64,000 bases of DNA from Helicobacter_D sp964464895. Its GTDB lineage: Bacteria; Campylobacterota; Campylobacteria; Campylobacterales; Helicobacteraceae. The stretch lies in NCBI GenBank assembly GCA_964464895.1, contig CAYXGY010000008.1, positions 15,416 to 79,415 of the forward strand, given 5' to 3'. Below, in pieces: positions 8,926 to 17,798 of this stretch. Each line of letters begins with the position of its first letter. The stretch's first letter is position 1. The notes beneath the pieces were generated by a model that saw only the letters and a program-made list of their open reading frames with translations, did no database searches and was not told where the DNA came from. Both the position numbers and the translations under genes were made by a program.

Positions 8926-9795
8926 TTAATGATGCCAATTTTTTACTTTGGTGCGGTATTGACCACGAATCGCAAGGGCAAAAGGCACGAATTGATGACG
9001 AAATTTTAATGCCATATTTTGCATTTTTTTGAGATTCCTTCTATCTATGGCATAGAGCATTTGGTATTCCTCTGGAGAATAGAACCAAGCACCTATGCGT
9101 TTTAGAAGCTTAAAGTCTAGCCGATTGATTGTGCTTAAACGCGATAACTCCATAAAGATTCCATCAGAAATATCCATACCCGCCCTTGCAATCTTGTTTA
9201 ATGCAAAAAGCATTTGAGGGTATAGAAGTGGTTTGACAAAGCGAGAATATTTAGGAATTTTTTTGTTAGAACAGAATCTCAAGCCATTCCTTAAGTGTTT
9301 CAAATTCTGTCCAAAACCCTGCATTTTGGAATGATTCAAAACACCTTTGGGTGTAATATAGCCTAGTATATCCCCCTTTTTGATTCCGCTTCTCAACAGA
9401 GTTTTGCGCCCTCTTTCGCCTAAAATCGTCAAAGAAAAGTGCAATTTTTCCCCCACAAGCGTATCGCCACCAATAATTTTTAGATTGTGCCTTTTTGCAT
9501 TTGCCCCTATGATTTCAGCCAATTTAGAAACTTCTTTAAAACAAGAGGGAATACAAAGGCTTAAGAGCAAAAAGCGAGGAATCGCATTCATCGCATAAAT
9601 ATCCGATAGATTCACTAAGAAGCACTTTTCAACTAACGATTCTAAATCTGCCCAAGCAGTCTTGAAATGAATATCTTCAAAAAACGCGTCGTTGGCAATG
9701 ATATATGCACCTATTTGGACACCATCATCTCCAATTCCAAAAGTCGCCCCACTCTGCTTTAACGCATTAATGAAAGCCTTTTCTCTATCGCGCAT
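8926..9795 (-). CDS. thiL: thiamine-monophosphate kinase
   Basis: Last step of thiamine diphosphate synthesis: phosphorylates thiamine monophosphate with ATP. The protein shows the ThiL/PurM-like signature elements: GIGDDGV near residue 21, DAFFEDIHF (about 36-44) for substrate and Mg binding, NLSDIYAMNAIP, KIIGGDTLVGEK, GMDISDGIFMELSRL and the late YSPEEYQMLYAI, where other ThiL proteins have G-ED-ELL. At 289 residues it is slightly short for the family. It lies 3 bp downstream of nadC on the same strand, so it probably ends the bpt-psd-nadA-nadC-thiL run. No TPP riboswitch was seen nearby. Confidence 0.88.
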   Translation of the reverse strand: MRDREKAFINALKQSGATFGIGDDGVQIGAYIIANDAFFEDIHFKTAWADLESLVEKCFLVNLSDIYAMNAIPRFLLLSLCIPSCFKEVSKLAEIIGANAKRHNLKIIGGDTLVGEKLHFSLTILGERGRKTLLRSGIKKGDILGYITPKGVLNHSKMQGFGQNLKHLRNGLRFCSNKKIPKYSRFVKPLLYPQMLFALNKIARAGMDISDGIFMELSRLSTINRLDFKLLKRIGAWFYSPEEYQMLYAIDRRNLKKMQNMALKFRHQFVPFALAIRGQYRTKVKNWHH

Positions 9796-9798
9796 TCT

Positions 9799-10626
9799 TT
9801 AATCTATTTTCATACTCAAATCCACCCAAACTGCTTGGTGTGTAATTGCGCCCACAGACACTGCATTTACACCACTTTGAGCATATTTTACAATATTGTT
9901 TAGGGTGATATTGCCACTTGCTTCAAGTAAGACATTGGGTGCGATTTCATTGCGCATTTTCACGACTTCTTGAATCATCTCAATTTCCATATTATCACAC
10001 ATTACAATATCCACCTGCGCTTCTAGGGCTTCTTTAGCTTGCAAGATATTCTCACATTCTACTTCAATTTTTGCAGAAATAGGGGTTTTATTGCGTATAT
10101 CTTCAATAAATTTCTTCAAAGAGAGGATTCTTGCCAAATGAGTATCTTTCAACATTAAGCAATCGTCTAAACCTAAGCGGTGATTGACTGCACCACCGTT
10201 ACGTGTAGAATACTTCTCAAAATCTCTAAGCAAAGGACGCGTTTTTCTAGTATCTAGCAAAATACAATTTGTGCCCTCTAGCTTTTGGACATATTTATGC
10301 GTTAGGGTTGCGATTCCACTAGAATGCTCCAATAGATTCAAAATTGTGCGCTCTGCACTCAACAGATTTCCCATATCACCCTCAAAAGAGACGATTCTTT
10401 CACCTTGCCTAAACAACATACCATCTTCAAAGATGAAATTACATTTTATATTTAACAATTCACAAAGTCGCTCAATATACATTCGTCCTGACAACACGCC
10501 CCCTTCTCTTGCCAACACATAAGCTTCAATTTTTGTGTCATTTGGTATTCGCGCGTATAAATCTCCGCGTCCAATGTCTTCTTTTAGGACTTCTTTTAGG
10601 AAATCATCTAACAATATTTTGTGCAT
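9799..10626 (-). CDS. nadC: nicotinate-nucleotide pyrophosphorylase (carboxylating)
   Basis: Quinolinate phosphoribosyltransferase, which turns quinolinate and PRPP into nicotinate mononucleotide in de novo NAD synthesis. Family motifs: LDTRKTRPLLRDFEKYS (residues about 135-151), NHRLGLDDCLMLKDTH, EVECEN, and the C-terminal EASGNITL/SVGAITH phosphate-binding elements. An upstream extension to 10689 overlaps nadA, but the start at 10626 has AAGGAGCAAAA before ATG and gives 275 residues, the family norm. It lies 13 bp after nadA, whose product it consumes. Confidence 0.95.
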   Translation of the reverse strand: MHKILLDDFLKEVLKEDIGRGDLYARIPNDTKIEAYVLAREGGVLSGRMYIERLCELLNIKCNFIFEDGMLFRQGERIVSFEGDMGNLLSAERTILNLLEHSSGIATLTHKYVQKLEGTNCILLDTRKTRPLLRDFEKYSTRNGGAVNHRLGLDDCLMLKDTHLARILSLKKFIEDIRNKTPISAKIEVECENILQAKEALEAQVDIVMCDNMEIEMIQEVVKMRNEIAPNVLLEASGNITLNNIVKYAQSGVNAVSVGAITHQAVWVDLSMKID

Positions 10627-10639
10627 TTTTGCTCCTTTT

Positions 10640-11632
10640 TTAAGATAATTGTAGCATTTTATCCAATGCTTTTTTTGCACAATTTGCAATCTTTGGCTCT
10701 AACAGAATCTCATTATAAGATTCACCATTTTTGACAGCCTCCAAGCATTGCAATACATCTTGCAAGGTTGTTTCATTCATTGTGGGGCATTCTGGTTTGG
10801 TAGAGCTTAGGACAAATGTATTTTGTTCCCCCTTTGGCTTTCTTAGACGATTGACAAGATTAAACTCTGTCCCTACCGCAACTTTTTGGGATTCGTCCAA
10901 ACTTTGCACATATTGGATAATTTGACTTGTTGAACCAACAAAGTCCGCCCTAGCAACGACATCAGGCTGACATTCAGGATGCACAGCAATTAAAATATTT
11001 GGAAATTTTGCCCGATAAAATTCAATATCTTGCGGGGTGAAGAGCTGATGCACAGAACAAAATCCATCGTAACAAATCACTTCTGCCTCTTGAATCTTTT
11101 CCATAGAATCCACACCCAAAACCGCACTTCTTAATCTATTTTGGATTGCGAGATTCTGCCCCAAACACTTATCGGGCAAAAAAAATATTTTTTTGCACTG
11201 TTTCAAGGCAAAATCCAAAATTTTTGCCGCATTAGAACTTGTGCAAACAACACCCTCTAACTCTGCGACTTTTGCCTTTACTTCAGCATTAGAATTAATA
11301 TAAGTAATAGGAAAAACCTCCGTGATTCCATAGCTCTTTAAAAGTGCGATAGAGTTATCAAAATAACTACTATCAATCATTCTAGCCATAGAACAACACG
11401 CGAGTTTGGGCATAAACACGCGTTTAGATGGAGCTAGAATCTTGACACTCTGCCCCATAAATCCCACACCACAAAAAATAATTTTTGACTTCTCACTCGC
11501 ACTTGCTTTGCGCGCTAATTCTAAGCTATCCCCTGTCAAATCTGCTATTTCTACAACTTCATCACGTTGATAAAAATGCGCTACCAAAAGAGCGTCCAAT
11601 TCCTCTAATAGATTCTTAATACGTTGTTTCAT
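10640..11632 (-). CDS. nadA: quinolinate synthase A
   Basis: Fe-S enzyme that condenses iminoaspartate with dihydroxyacetone phosphate. The three repeated domains of NadA are visible: VAHFYQRDEVVEIAD at the start, CCSMARM near residue 80 (first cluster cysteine region), VVCTSSNAAKI near 130, HPECQPDVVARAD near 220, GTEFNLVNRLR, and the final ECPTMNETTLQDV with the third cluster cysteine. At 330 residues it is typical of the short NadA form found in Helicobacter. The start overlaps the end of psd by 17 bp. No nadB lies in the window. Confidence 0.96.
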   Translation of the reverse strand: MKQRIKNLLEELDALLVAHFYQRDEVVEIADLTGDSLELARKASASEKSKIIFCGVGFMGQSVKILAPSKRVFMPKLACCSMARMIDSSYFDNSIALLKSYGITEVFPITYINSNAEVKAKVAELEGVVCTSSNAAKILDFALKQCKKIFFLPDKCLGQNLAIQNRLRSAVLGVDSMEKIQEAEVICYDGFCSVHQLFTPQDIEFYRAKFPNILIAVHPECQPDVVARADFVGSTSQIIQYVQSLDESQKVAVGTEFNLVNRLRKPKGEQNTFVLSSTKPECPTMNETTLQDVLQCLEAVKNGESYNEILLEPKIANCAKKALDKMLQLS

Positions 11633-12461
11633 TCATTTCCTTTTGTTCTTTTGCTTGAGATTTTGTGCGATGTGCTGCAATACATTGTCCAAAATACACC
11701 CTTTCTTTTTCTTTTAAGTCGTATTGCCAATGCTTGCTAAAAAGCACAATCGTAGAGCCCATTACAAAACTTCCTATTTCATCGCCTTTTTTAAGCGACA
11801 CAGGAGGTTCAAAATCCACACTTTGAGAAGTTTTAAAATCGGCAACTTCTGGGGCAAAATTGATTTGAATCTTACCCACATTGAATGCACCAATCGCAAC
11901 GAGATAAAAAACCTCACCAAATTCATCTTCGCATTCCAAAACCACACGTTTATTTTGCGCAAAGACATTATCGTGTTTTAAAAGTGCTTTTTCACACACG
12001 CTATATAATCTCCCATTGATAAATTCCAAATGTTTGACTTTGAGATTCAATGGGGAATGAAATCTATGATAATCACTCGGAGAGAGATAAAAATTAACAA
12101 AAAAATAATCCTCTGTTAATTTTGTCTTGATAAAATCACTCATGCGATAACTTTTGCCCTTGATTTGCATTGCATAATCCTCTTGACATTGACCAAACTC
12201 CATTACCACAGAATCGCAAGGGGCAATCAAATGAAAGGTGGTTTTATCAAATTTACGCATTTTAACAAGAGACCTTGTAAAGAGCGCATTTAAGGTAGGA
12301 TAATTTGCCAAAGTATCAAATTCTTCTAGCTTTACATCAAAGATTCTTACATACATTCCATTAATCCATTGCTGAATTTTCGAGGGAAATCTATAATGAG
12401 CAAACTTTTCAAAACACAAAGAAAGTCTATTGGTATAATGCACAATTACTCCTTCACCCAA
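11616..12461 (-). CDS. psd: phosphatidylserine decarboxylase
   Basis: Membrane-associated pyruvoyl enzyme making phosphatidylethanolamine. The self-cleavage site is the GST in FVMGSTIVLFSK near residue 240; the Ser becomes the pyruvoyl group after cleavage. Upstream are FYLSPSDYHRFHSPL and EFINGRLYSV, both conserved in Psd. At 281 residues it is close to the usual ~265-290. It overlaps bpt by 16 bp and nadA by 17 bp. The order psd-nadA-nadC matches what I recall from H. pylori. Confidence 0.95.
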   Translation of the reverse strand: MGEGVIVHYTNRLSLCFEKFAHYRFPSKIQQWINGMYVRIFDVKLEEFDTLANYPTLNALFTRSLVKMRKFDKTTFHLIAPCDSVVMEFGQCQEDYAMQIKGKSYRMSDFIKTKLTEDYFFVNFYLSPSDYHRFHSPLNLKVKHLEFINGRLYSVCEKALLKHDNVFAQNKRVVLECEDEFGEVFYLVAIGAFNVGKIQINFAPEVADFKTSQSVDFEPPVSLKKGDEIGSFVMGSTIVLFSKHWQYDLKEKERVYFGQCIAAHRTKSQAKEQKEMNETTY

Positions 12462-13159
12462 AGGGGATTTTCGTTTAAGTCTGGACGATTACAAAGAATC
12501 TCAAAAGGCTTGAAACGTTCCTTATAACCCATTGAAATATGATTTTGTATCCAATAACCCGGATAAAGATATTTGATATTATACCTTTTTGCAACTTCTA
12601 TCTGTTTAAGAATAGAATAAGTGCCAATAGAAAAATGCTGATAATCGTGGTCATAATAACAATACACTGCCGAAATTGCAACAGGCAAAATATCCACATA
12701 CGCAACACCAACCAACTGATTCCCTAGATAATAATCAAACTCATAACCAAACTCTAAAAATCCCTGCACAAAGGTGTCATAATAAATATCCAAGGTAATT
12801 CCTTGATATTCCCAGCCTTTCTTTTCTTTCATTTTCCGATGATATTTATCATAAAGATTCAAATGTTCCTCACTCACCCTTGGACGTGTAACTTGCAAAG
12901 AGAGAGGGGACTTCAGGGTGCGTTTATGGGATTTAGAAAACACAAAATCTGCGCAATCTTGACGAATAGAAATACAAGCATCGCAAGTTTGACAAGTTGG
13001 CACAAAAAAATAATTTCCAAATCGCCTCCAACCGCGCTCTAACAAAGCACAATAAAGATAAGCAGTGCAATCTTTGATATAAAAATAACGAAAAGATGCT
13101 TGAAAATTGGGTAAATAACTGCAAGTTCTAGGGGCTTGCACTAATTCATAAACTTCCAT
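12446..13159 (-). CDS. bpt: aspartate/glutamate leucyltransferase (Bpt type)
   Basis: Aminoacyl-tRNA-protein transferase that adds leucine to N-terminal Asp or Glu of proteins, marking them for ClpS/ClpAP in the N-end rule pathway. Diagnostic features are the N-terminal CSYLPNFQASFRYF and the two-cysteine cluster CQTCDACISIR near residue 55, then the GNAT-like half with YHRKMKEKKGW, LVGVAYVDILP and a C-terminal YLYPGYWIQ. At 237 residues it has normal length. It starts the minus-strand run into psd and lies 3 bp from the MltC-like gene. Confidence 0.92.
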   Translation of the reverse strand: MEVYELVQAPRTCSYLPNFQASFRYFYIKDCTAYLYCALLERGWRRFGNYFFVPTCQTCDACISIRQDCADFVFSKSHKRTLKSPLSLQVTRPRVSEEHLNLYDKYHRKMKEKKGWEYQGITLDIYYDTFVQGFLEFGYEFDYYLGNQLVGVAYVDILPVAISAVYCYYDHDYQHFSIGTYSILKQIEVAKRYNIKYLYPGYWIQNHISMGYKERFKPFEILCNRPDLNENPLWVKE

Positions 13160-13162
13160 TGG

Positions 13163-14428
13163 CTATTTGAGGCTTAAATGAGCATTTAAATTGATTTGGG
13201 ATTCTGCTTGGGCTTGACTTTGTGTTTGAAATTCTTTTTTCGCATTGGTTACTTTATGTAAATAATTGCGTGCTTCCTCGTATTTTAAAGAAGTGCGAAG
13301 CTTACGATACACTTCGGCAGAAGTCATAGAATTAATCACTTGCACGGCTTTTGTTCGGTCTTTATCAAACACGTTTAGCACATTACCGCTTCCTGTGTTA
13401 TAGGCAGCAATCACACAATATTCGTGCGATAAAGAATTATTTACTCCTTTGATATAACGTGTAAAGAGAATATTGAGATAAGTAGAACCATATTGGATGT
13501 TTGTTTTAGGCACAAACAGCATTTCTTTAGTTGGAATTCCGTCTTGATTATTCAAAGTCTTATAGACATCTCTTCCTGCACTTGCAGGCACAACTTGCAT
13601 CAACCCATAGGCGGGAATATGGCTAACAGCATAAGGATTGAAGCTAGATTCCGTCTTAATGATTGCAAAAATCAATGCTTGCTCTAGCTGATAGGCTTTT
13701 GCAAACATCGCAACATATTCCCCATATTTATGCTCACTTTGAATCTCATAATCTTCTACCATATCAAACTGCACATAATAGACTTTCTTTTGTGTGCCAT
13801 TCTCTGTAATTTCCGTAGTCTGCAATTTGTTTTTTATCAAATAATCCGCATACCGATTCGCGCGCCAAGGATAAAGCACGGCTTTGCCCTCATTGTCTTT
13901 TACCAAATCTGCCAAATAAGGCTTACCCGTAAAGGTAACTTCTTTATCAGAATATAAATCCACATCCTCTGGGTCCTCTGGCGTTAGTAATGTCGTAACA
14001 ATTGCTTTTTTAAGTGATTCTTTGGGATTCTCCGTATCTAGTGTCGCAACCGAAATTGCACCCTTGCTAAAATCTACTTGCGCACGTGAGAGATAAGAAT
14101 CTGTATATTTGACATAAACTTCTTGTGAAGCAGTAGGAGTATTATTTGCTCCCCATTTCTTAGACGCATTTTGAGTTAAAGTTGTAACAACTTTTTTAAA
14201 ATTTGCTTGTAAATTTTTAATCTCATTTTCAATTTGTTCTGGATTGAGCGCATAACTAATAGCTTTTTGCACAATTGTTTCTTTAGAAACATTTTGTGGA
14301 ATTGCTTGCGGATTATAAATCAAATCTTTATAACCAAACAAACAACCGCTCATTAGGATTCCAACTCCTGTGGCGAGACTCAAAAATTTCATTGTTCTAA
14401 AAGATTTCAAAAACGCAATACTCCTCAT
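13163..14428 (-). CDS. MltC-like lytic murein transglycosylase, lipoprotein (copy 1)
   Basis: Periplasmic peptidoglycan lyase forming 1,6-anhydro-muropeptides. Residues 1-29 are a lipoprotein signal with lipobox MSGC29; residues about 50-220 match the MltC-type N-terminal DUF3393 domain; the SLT catalytic domain follows with catalytic Glu in IIKTESSFNPYA (E260), AYGLMQVVP and AAYNTGSGNV. A tandem paralogue lies upstream, inside the fusion gene, and the two share an identical 156-bp block. The ATG at 14428 has no good ribosome site; a TTG six codons later has GAGGAG at suitable spacing and may be the true start. Confidence 0.88.
   Translation of the reverse strand: MRSIAFLKSFRTMKFLSLATGVGILMSGCLFGYKDLIYNPQAIPQNVSKETIVQKAISYALNPEQIENEIKNLQANFKKVVTTLTQNASKKWGANNTPTASQEVYVKYTDSYLSRAQVDFSKGAISVATLDTENPKESLKKAIVTTLLTPEDPEDVDLYSDKEVTFTGKPYLADLVKDNEGKAVLYPWRANRYADYLIKNKLQTTEITENGTQKKVYYVQFDMVEDYEIQSEHKYGEYVAMFAKAYQLEQALIFAIIKTESSFNPYAVSHIPAYGLMQVVPASAGRDVYKTLNNQDGIPTKEMLFVPKTNIQYGSTYLNILFTRYIKGVNNSLSHEYCVIAAYNTGSGNVLNVFDKDRTKAVQVINSMTSAEVYRKLRTSLKYEEARNYLHKVTNAKKEFQTQSQAQAESQINLNAHLSLK
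13379..13534. repeat. 156-bp identical block, copy 1
   Basis: This stretch inside the first MltC-like gene is identical base for base with 14700-14855 in the neighbouring paralogue, while flanking parts of the two genes differ clearly. It covers the end of the catalytic domain. Confidence 0.85.
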
Positions 14429-14503
14429 TTGATATTCTTTAAATTTAATAAAACTTCGCAGCCTTTCAAATTGCTTAGAAATACGAGCTATCCTGCTTTT
14501 CCT

Positions 14504-14530
14504 AAGACTTCATTATCATAATGAAGTCTT
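14504..14530. other. perfect 12-bp stem-loop between the two transglycosylase genes
   Basis: AAGACTTCATTA and TAATGAAGTCTT pair perfectly around a 3-nt loop. It begins 10 bp after the stop codon of the fusion gene. On the minus strand no T-run follows, whereas on the plus strand TTTTG follows. It could be an attenuator or an RNA-stability element controlling the downstream paralogue. Confidence 0.55.
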
Positions 14531-14540
14531 TTGAGATTCC

Positions 14541-16277
14541 TTATTTTTGGAAAGTTTTTTTCGCATTGGTTACTTTATGCAAATAATTACGTGCTTCCTC
14601 GTATTTTAAGTTTGTTCGCAAATAGCGATACACTTCGGCAGAAGTCATAGAGTTAATCTTGCTAACTGCCTTTGTGCGATTCCTATCAAAGATATTCAAC
14701 ACATTACCGCTTCCTGTGTTATAGGCAGCAATCACACAATATTCGTGCGATAAAGAATTATTTACTCCTTTGATATAACGTGTAAAGAGAATATTGAGAT
14801 AAGTAGAACCATATTGGATGTTTGTTTTAGGCACAAACAGCATTTCTTTAGTTGGGATTCCGTCTTGATTATTTAAAGCCTTATAGACATCTCTTCCTGC
14901 ACTTGTAGGCACGATTTGCATTAGCCCATAGGCGGGAACATAACTCACCGCATAAGGATTAAACGCCGATTCTGTTTGAATAATCGCAAAAACAAGTGCC
15001 TCTTCTAGCTTATAAGCCTTGGAATAAAAACTGACAAACCCACCATATTTATTCTGACTTTTCGCTTTATAATCCGTGCTCATTGCAAATTCTACATAAT
15101 GCACTTGTTTCTTTATATTTTTTTCTTTGATTTCAGTTGTCTTTAATTTGTTTGCAATAAGATATTCCGCGAAACGATTCGCTTGCGTAGCATTTTTAAT
15201 CGCTTTGCCCTCATTGTCTTTTACCAAATCTTGCAAATAAGGCTCTCCTTTTAGCTTCACTTCTTTGTCGGTAAATAAATCTACTTTTTCTGGGTCATCA
15301 GGTGTTAGCAATGTCGTAACAATTGCTTTTTTGAGTGATTCTTTGGGATTCTCTGTATCTAGTGTTTCCACAGAAATCAAACCTTTATTAAAATCCACTC
15401 GCGCACGTGAGAGATAAGAATCCGTATATTTGACATAAACTTCTTGTGAAGGAAGTTGTGTATTTTTTTGCCCCCATTCCTTACTTGCATTGAGATTCAA
15501 AAATGAAACGACTTTGTCAAAATTCGCTTTAAATTCTTCAATATCCTCCAATAATTGCTGTGGATTCTTTACATATTCTATTATCTGTTGCTTGAGCCCT
15601 TCTTTAGAAAAGATAAATTCATGATTTTCAATGATATTGGAGTAATTTGCCAAACAACCGCCAAGAAACAATGTAAAAAATATAGCAGAAATTGCATAGA
15701 CAGTCTTTTTCATTTGTGCCAACATTCCTCTTTGCACTTCTTTTGCCTTTGTTTCTCCTACTAATGCTTTTGCCAAAGCAAAGCCAAAGCAAAGTGCAGT
15801 TGCAGGACCTCTTGAGGTGATGAGATTCTTATCTCTAACGACTGCTTGATGAGAAATATAATTTTTATTTGCGATATTTTCCTCTATGCCTGGATAACAA
15901 GTGAAGTTTTGATTCGTTAGAATCTTATGCTTAAATAAAGCTAAAGGTGCAGCACAAATCGCCCCTATTATTCTATTTCTTTGATTCAAGTTTGCCAAAA
16001 GCGCACCCACTTCTTTAGAAGCAATGAGATTTTGCGTCCCTTCCCAACCTCCGGGAAGCACTATGCTATCAAGACTACTTGCCAAAACTTCTGTTATCTT
16101 CACATTCACACTGACTTTTAATCCACTTTGGGATTCCACTACCAATGTCTTTTGTGATTGTGCATCTACTGCTGCAAGAATTACCTCACAACCTACCCGC
16201 CTTAACACATCAATCACAGAAATTGCTTCAATTTCCTCAAATCCTTTCCCAAGTGGTATCAAAACTTTTACGCTCAT
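14541..16277 (-). CDS. in-frame fusion: DJ-1/PfpI domain + MltC-like lytic transglycosylase lipoprotein (copy 2)
   Basis: Two normally separate proteins share one frame of 578 residues. Residues 1-187 are a complete DJ-1/PfpI domain: GKGFEEIEA with the conserved Glu, VLPGGWEG, nucleophile-elbow Cys in AICAAP (C108), and TSRGPATA. Then follows MLAQMKKTV, a hydrophobic segment and a lipobox LGGC208, then DUF3393 and SLT domains as in copy 1 (catalytic Glu in IIQTESAFNP). A lipoprotein signal buried at 189-208 could not be cleaved normally in the fusion. Met189 (ATG at 15713) lies 12 nt after AGAGGA, so internal initiation may give a free lipoprotein. Two overlapping genes that lost a stop codon is the simplest reading. 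Confidence 0.8.
   Translation of the reverse strand: MSVKVLIPLGKGFEEIEAISVIDVLRRVGCEVILAAVDAQSQKTLVVESQSGLKVSVNVKITEVLASSLDSIVLPGGWEGTQNLIASKEVGALLANLNQRNRIIGAICAAPLALFKHKILTNQNFTCYPGIEENIANKNYISHQAVVRDKNLITSRGPATALCFGFALAKALVGETKAKEVQRGMLAQMKKTVYAISAIFFTLFLGGCLANYSNIIENHEFIFSKEGLKQQIIEYVKNPQQLLEDIEEFKANFDKVVSFLNLNASKEWGQKNTQLPSQEVYVKYTDSYLSRARVDFNKGLISVETLDTENPKESLKKAIVTTLLTPDDPEKVDLFTDKEVKLKGEPYLQDLVKDNEGKAIKNATQANRFAEYLIANKLKTTEIKEKNIKKQVHYVEFAMSTDYKAKSQNKYGGFVSFYSKAYKLEEALVFAIIQTESAFNPYAVSYVPAYGLMQIVPTSAGRDVYKALNNQDGIPTKEMLFVPKTNIQYGSTYLNILFTRYIKGVNNSLSHEYCVIAAYNTGSGNVLNIFDRNRTKAVSKINSMTSAEVYRYLRTNLKYEEARNYLHKVTNAKKTFQK
14700..14855. repeat. 156-bp identical block, copy 2
   Basis: Identical to 13379-13534; lies in the transglycosylase part of the fusion gene. 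Direct orientation, 1,321 bp apart. Confidence 0.85.
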
Positions 16278-16287
16278 TGTTTCCTCC

Positions 16288-16851
16288 CTATTTGACTTTA
16301 TCTAAATACTCGCCTGTTTCCGTATTGACACGAATCACATCACCCTCTAGCACGTGATAGGGCACTTGCACGACTGCACCTGTCTCTAGTGTCGCGGGTT
16401 TTTTGCCTGCGCTTGTTGTATCGCCTTTGAAATTCGGAGGTGTCTCTGTGATTTTTAGCTCCACAGTCTGTGGCACATTCACGGTGATTGCTTTGCCATT
16501 GTGAAACAAAATACTCACCGCCATTCCGTCAATCATCCATTTTGAAACTTCTCCTACTTGCTCTGCATTCAACCCAATTTGCTCATAGTTTTCATTGTCC
16601 ATAAATTGAAAATAATCACCATCGTGATATAAAAACTGCATAGAACGTTCTTGCAAGTTTGGCTCTTCGCACTTATCCCCCGCGTGGAATGTTTTTTCTA
16701 ATACTCTACCATCTAAAAAAGATTTCATCTTTACACGCACAAACGCCGCACCTTTACCCGGTTTTACGTGTTGGTACTCTGTAATCCTATAAGGGATTCC
16801 CTCTAACTCAACTTTCAAACCTTTCTTTAAATCACCCATTGAATAAGCCAT
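16288..16851 (-). CDS. efp: translation elongation factor P
   Basis: Relieves ribosome stalling at polyproline stretches. The 187-residue protein has the three-domain EF-P layout: KOW-like N-terminal domain with YQHVKPGKGAAFVRVK, where the Lys of PGKGAA (residue 33) is the usual modification site; a central OB domain with MQFLYHDGDYFQFMDNENYEQ; and a C-terminal OB domain ending ALLETGAVVQVPY-like and INVNTETGEYL-like (here VQVPYHVLEGDVIRVNTETG). Neighbours efp-fba-PPIase follow the order I recall from H. pylori. It begins 14 bp after fba on the same strand. Confidence 0.97.
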   Translation of the reverse strand: MAYSMGDLKKGLKVELEGIPYRITEYQHVKPGKGAAFVRVKMKSFLDGRVLEKTFHAGDKCEEPNLQERSMQFLYHDGDYFQFMDNENYEQIGLNAEQVGEVSKWMIDGMAVSILFHNGKAITVNVPQTVELKITETPPNFKGDTTSAGKKPATLETGAVVQVPYHVLEGDVIRVNTETGEYLDKVK

Positions 16852-16864
16852 TCCATTCCTTTAT

Positions 16865-17788
16865 CTAAATTTTATTAGAACTTCCTAAGATGTCCATACG
16901 TTCCGCAATCACTTTAACCATAAATTCTTTTGCGGGAGAGAAAAATTTCCTTAAATCAAATTGCGCTTTATCCTCGTTGGCTATGCGTCTTACCTCCGAC
17001 ATAAATGCGATTCTCAAATCTGTATCTGTGTTGATTTTATTAATCCCGCCTTTGACTGCTTCTTGCAAGAATGCAAAAGGTACGCCCTTGCTTCCTTTTA
17101 AATCTCCTCCGCTTGCCAAAAATGCTTCGCTCACATTTTGCGGAATCGCACTTGCACCGTGCAATACTAATGGAATCTTGGTTCGTTTTTTGACTTCAAT
17201 CAAGCGATTAAAATCCAATTTGGGTTCGCCTTTGAATTTGAACGCCCCGTGACTTGTGCCAATCGCAGGAGCTAGAAAATCTACTTGCGATTCTTTTACA
17301 AACTCTTCTGCCTCGCTAGGATTGACTAAACACGCGTCCTTTTCATCTACTGAAATGTTGTCCTCAATCCCCATTAAACGTCCAAGCTCTGCCTCTACGC
17401 TCACACCTGCGATATGCGCAACTTCTACTACTATTTTGGTTTCTTTTAAATTCTCCTCAAAACAATGATGGCTTGCGTCAATCATTACAGAAGTGAATCC
17501 CGCCCTGATTGCTTTTATGCAAGATTCAAAACTTGTCCCGTGGTCTAAATGCAATGCCACAGGAATGTGGGGATAACGCACAGAAAGAATCTTGACCATT
17601 CCTACTGCCATATCTATTCCCATATATTTAATCGCCCCCTCACTTGCTTGCACAATAATAGGAGAATTTTTAAGATTTGCTGCCTCAAAAATCGCGCTTA
17701 ACATTTCATAATTGACAAAGTTAAAAGCACCGACTCCATAATTCTCTTTATTTGCCTTTTTTAAAATCACATTTCCACAAACCAACAT
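16865..17788 (-). CDS. fba: fructose-bisphosphate aldolase, class II
   Basis: Zn-dependent aldolase of glycolysis and gluconeogenesis. Family features: YGVGAFNFVNYEM at the start, the double-His metal and catalytic region VALHLDHGTSFE near residue 75-90, MIDASHHCFEEN, EAELGRLMGIED near 135, GTSHGAFKF with a metal-binding His, and LVLHGASAIP near 210. At 307 residues it matches the short Helicobacter/Campylobacter class II enzyme. It sits 10 bp after the PPIase gene and 14 bp before efp on the same strand. Confidence 0.97.
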   Translation of the reverse strand: MLVCGNVILKKANKENYGVGAFNFVNYEMLSAIFEAANLKNSPIIVQASEGAIKYMGIDMAVGMVKILSVRYPHIPVALHLDHGTSFESCIKAIRAGFTSVMIDASHHCFEENLKETKIVVEVAHIAGVSVEAELGRLMGIEDNISVDEKDACLVNPSEAEEFVKESQVDFLAPAIGTSHGAFKFKGEPKLDFNRLIEVKKRTKIPLVLHGASAIPQNVSEAFLASGGDLKGSKGVPFAFLQEAVKGGINKINTDTDLRIAFMSEVRRIANEDKAQFDLRKFFSPAKEFMVKVIAERMDILGSSNKI

Positions 17789-17798
17789 TTAAGATTCC

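Noticed and set aside
10627..10689. N-terminal extension of nadC
   Set aside because: It overlaps nadA and has no ribosome site, whereas AAGGAGCAAAA precedes the ATG at 10626.
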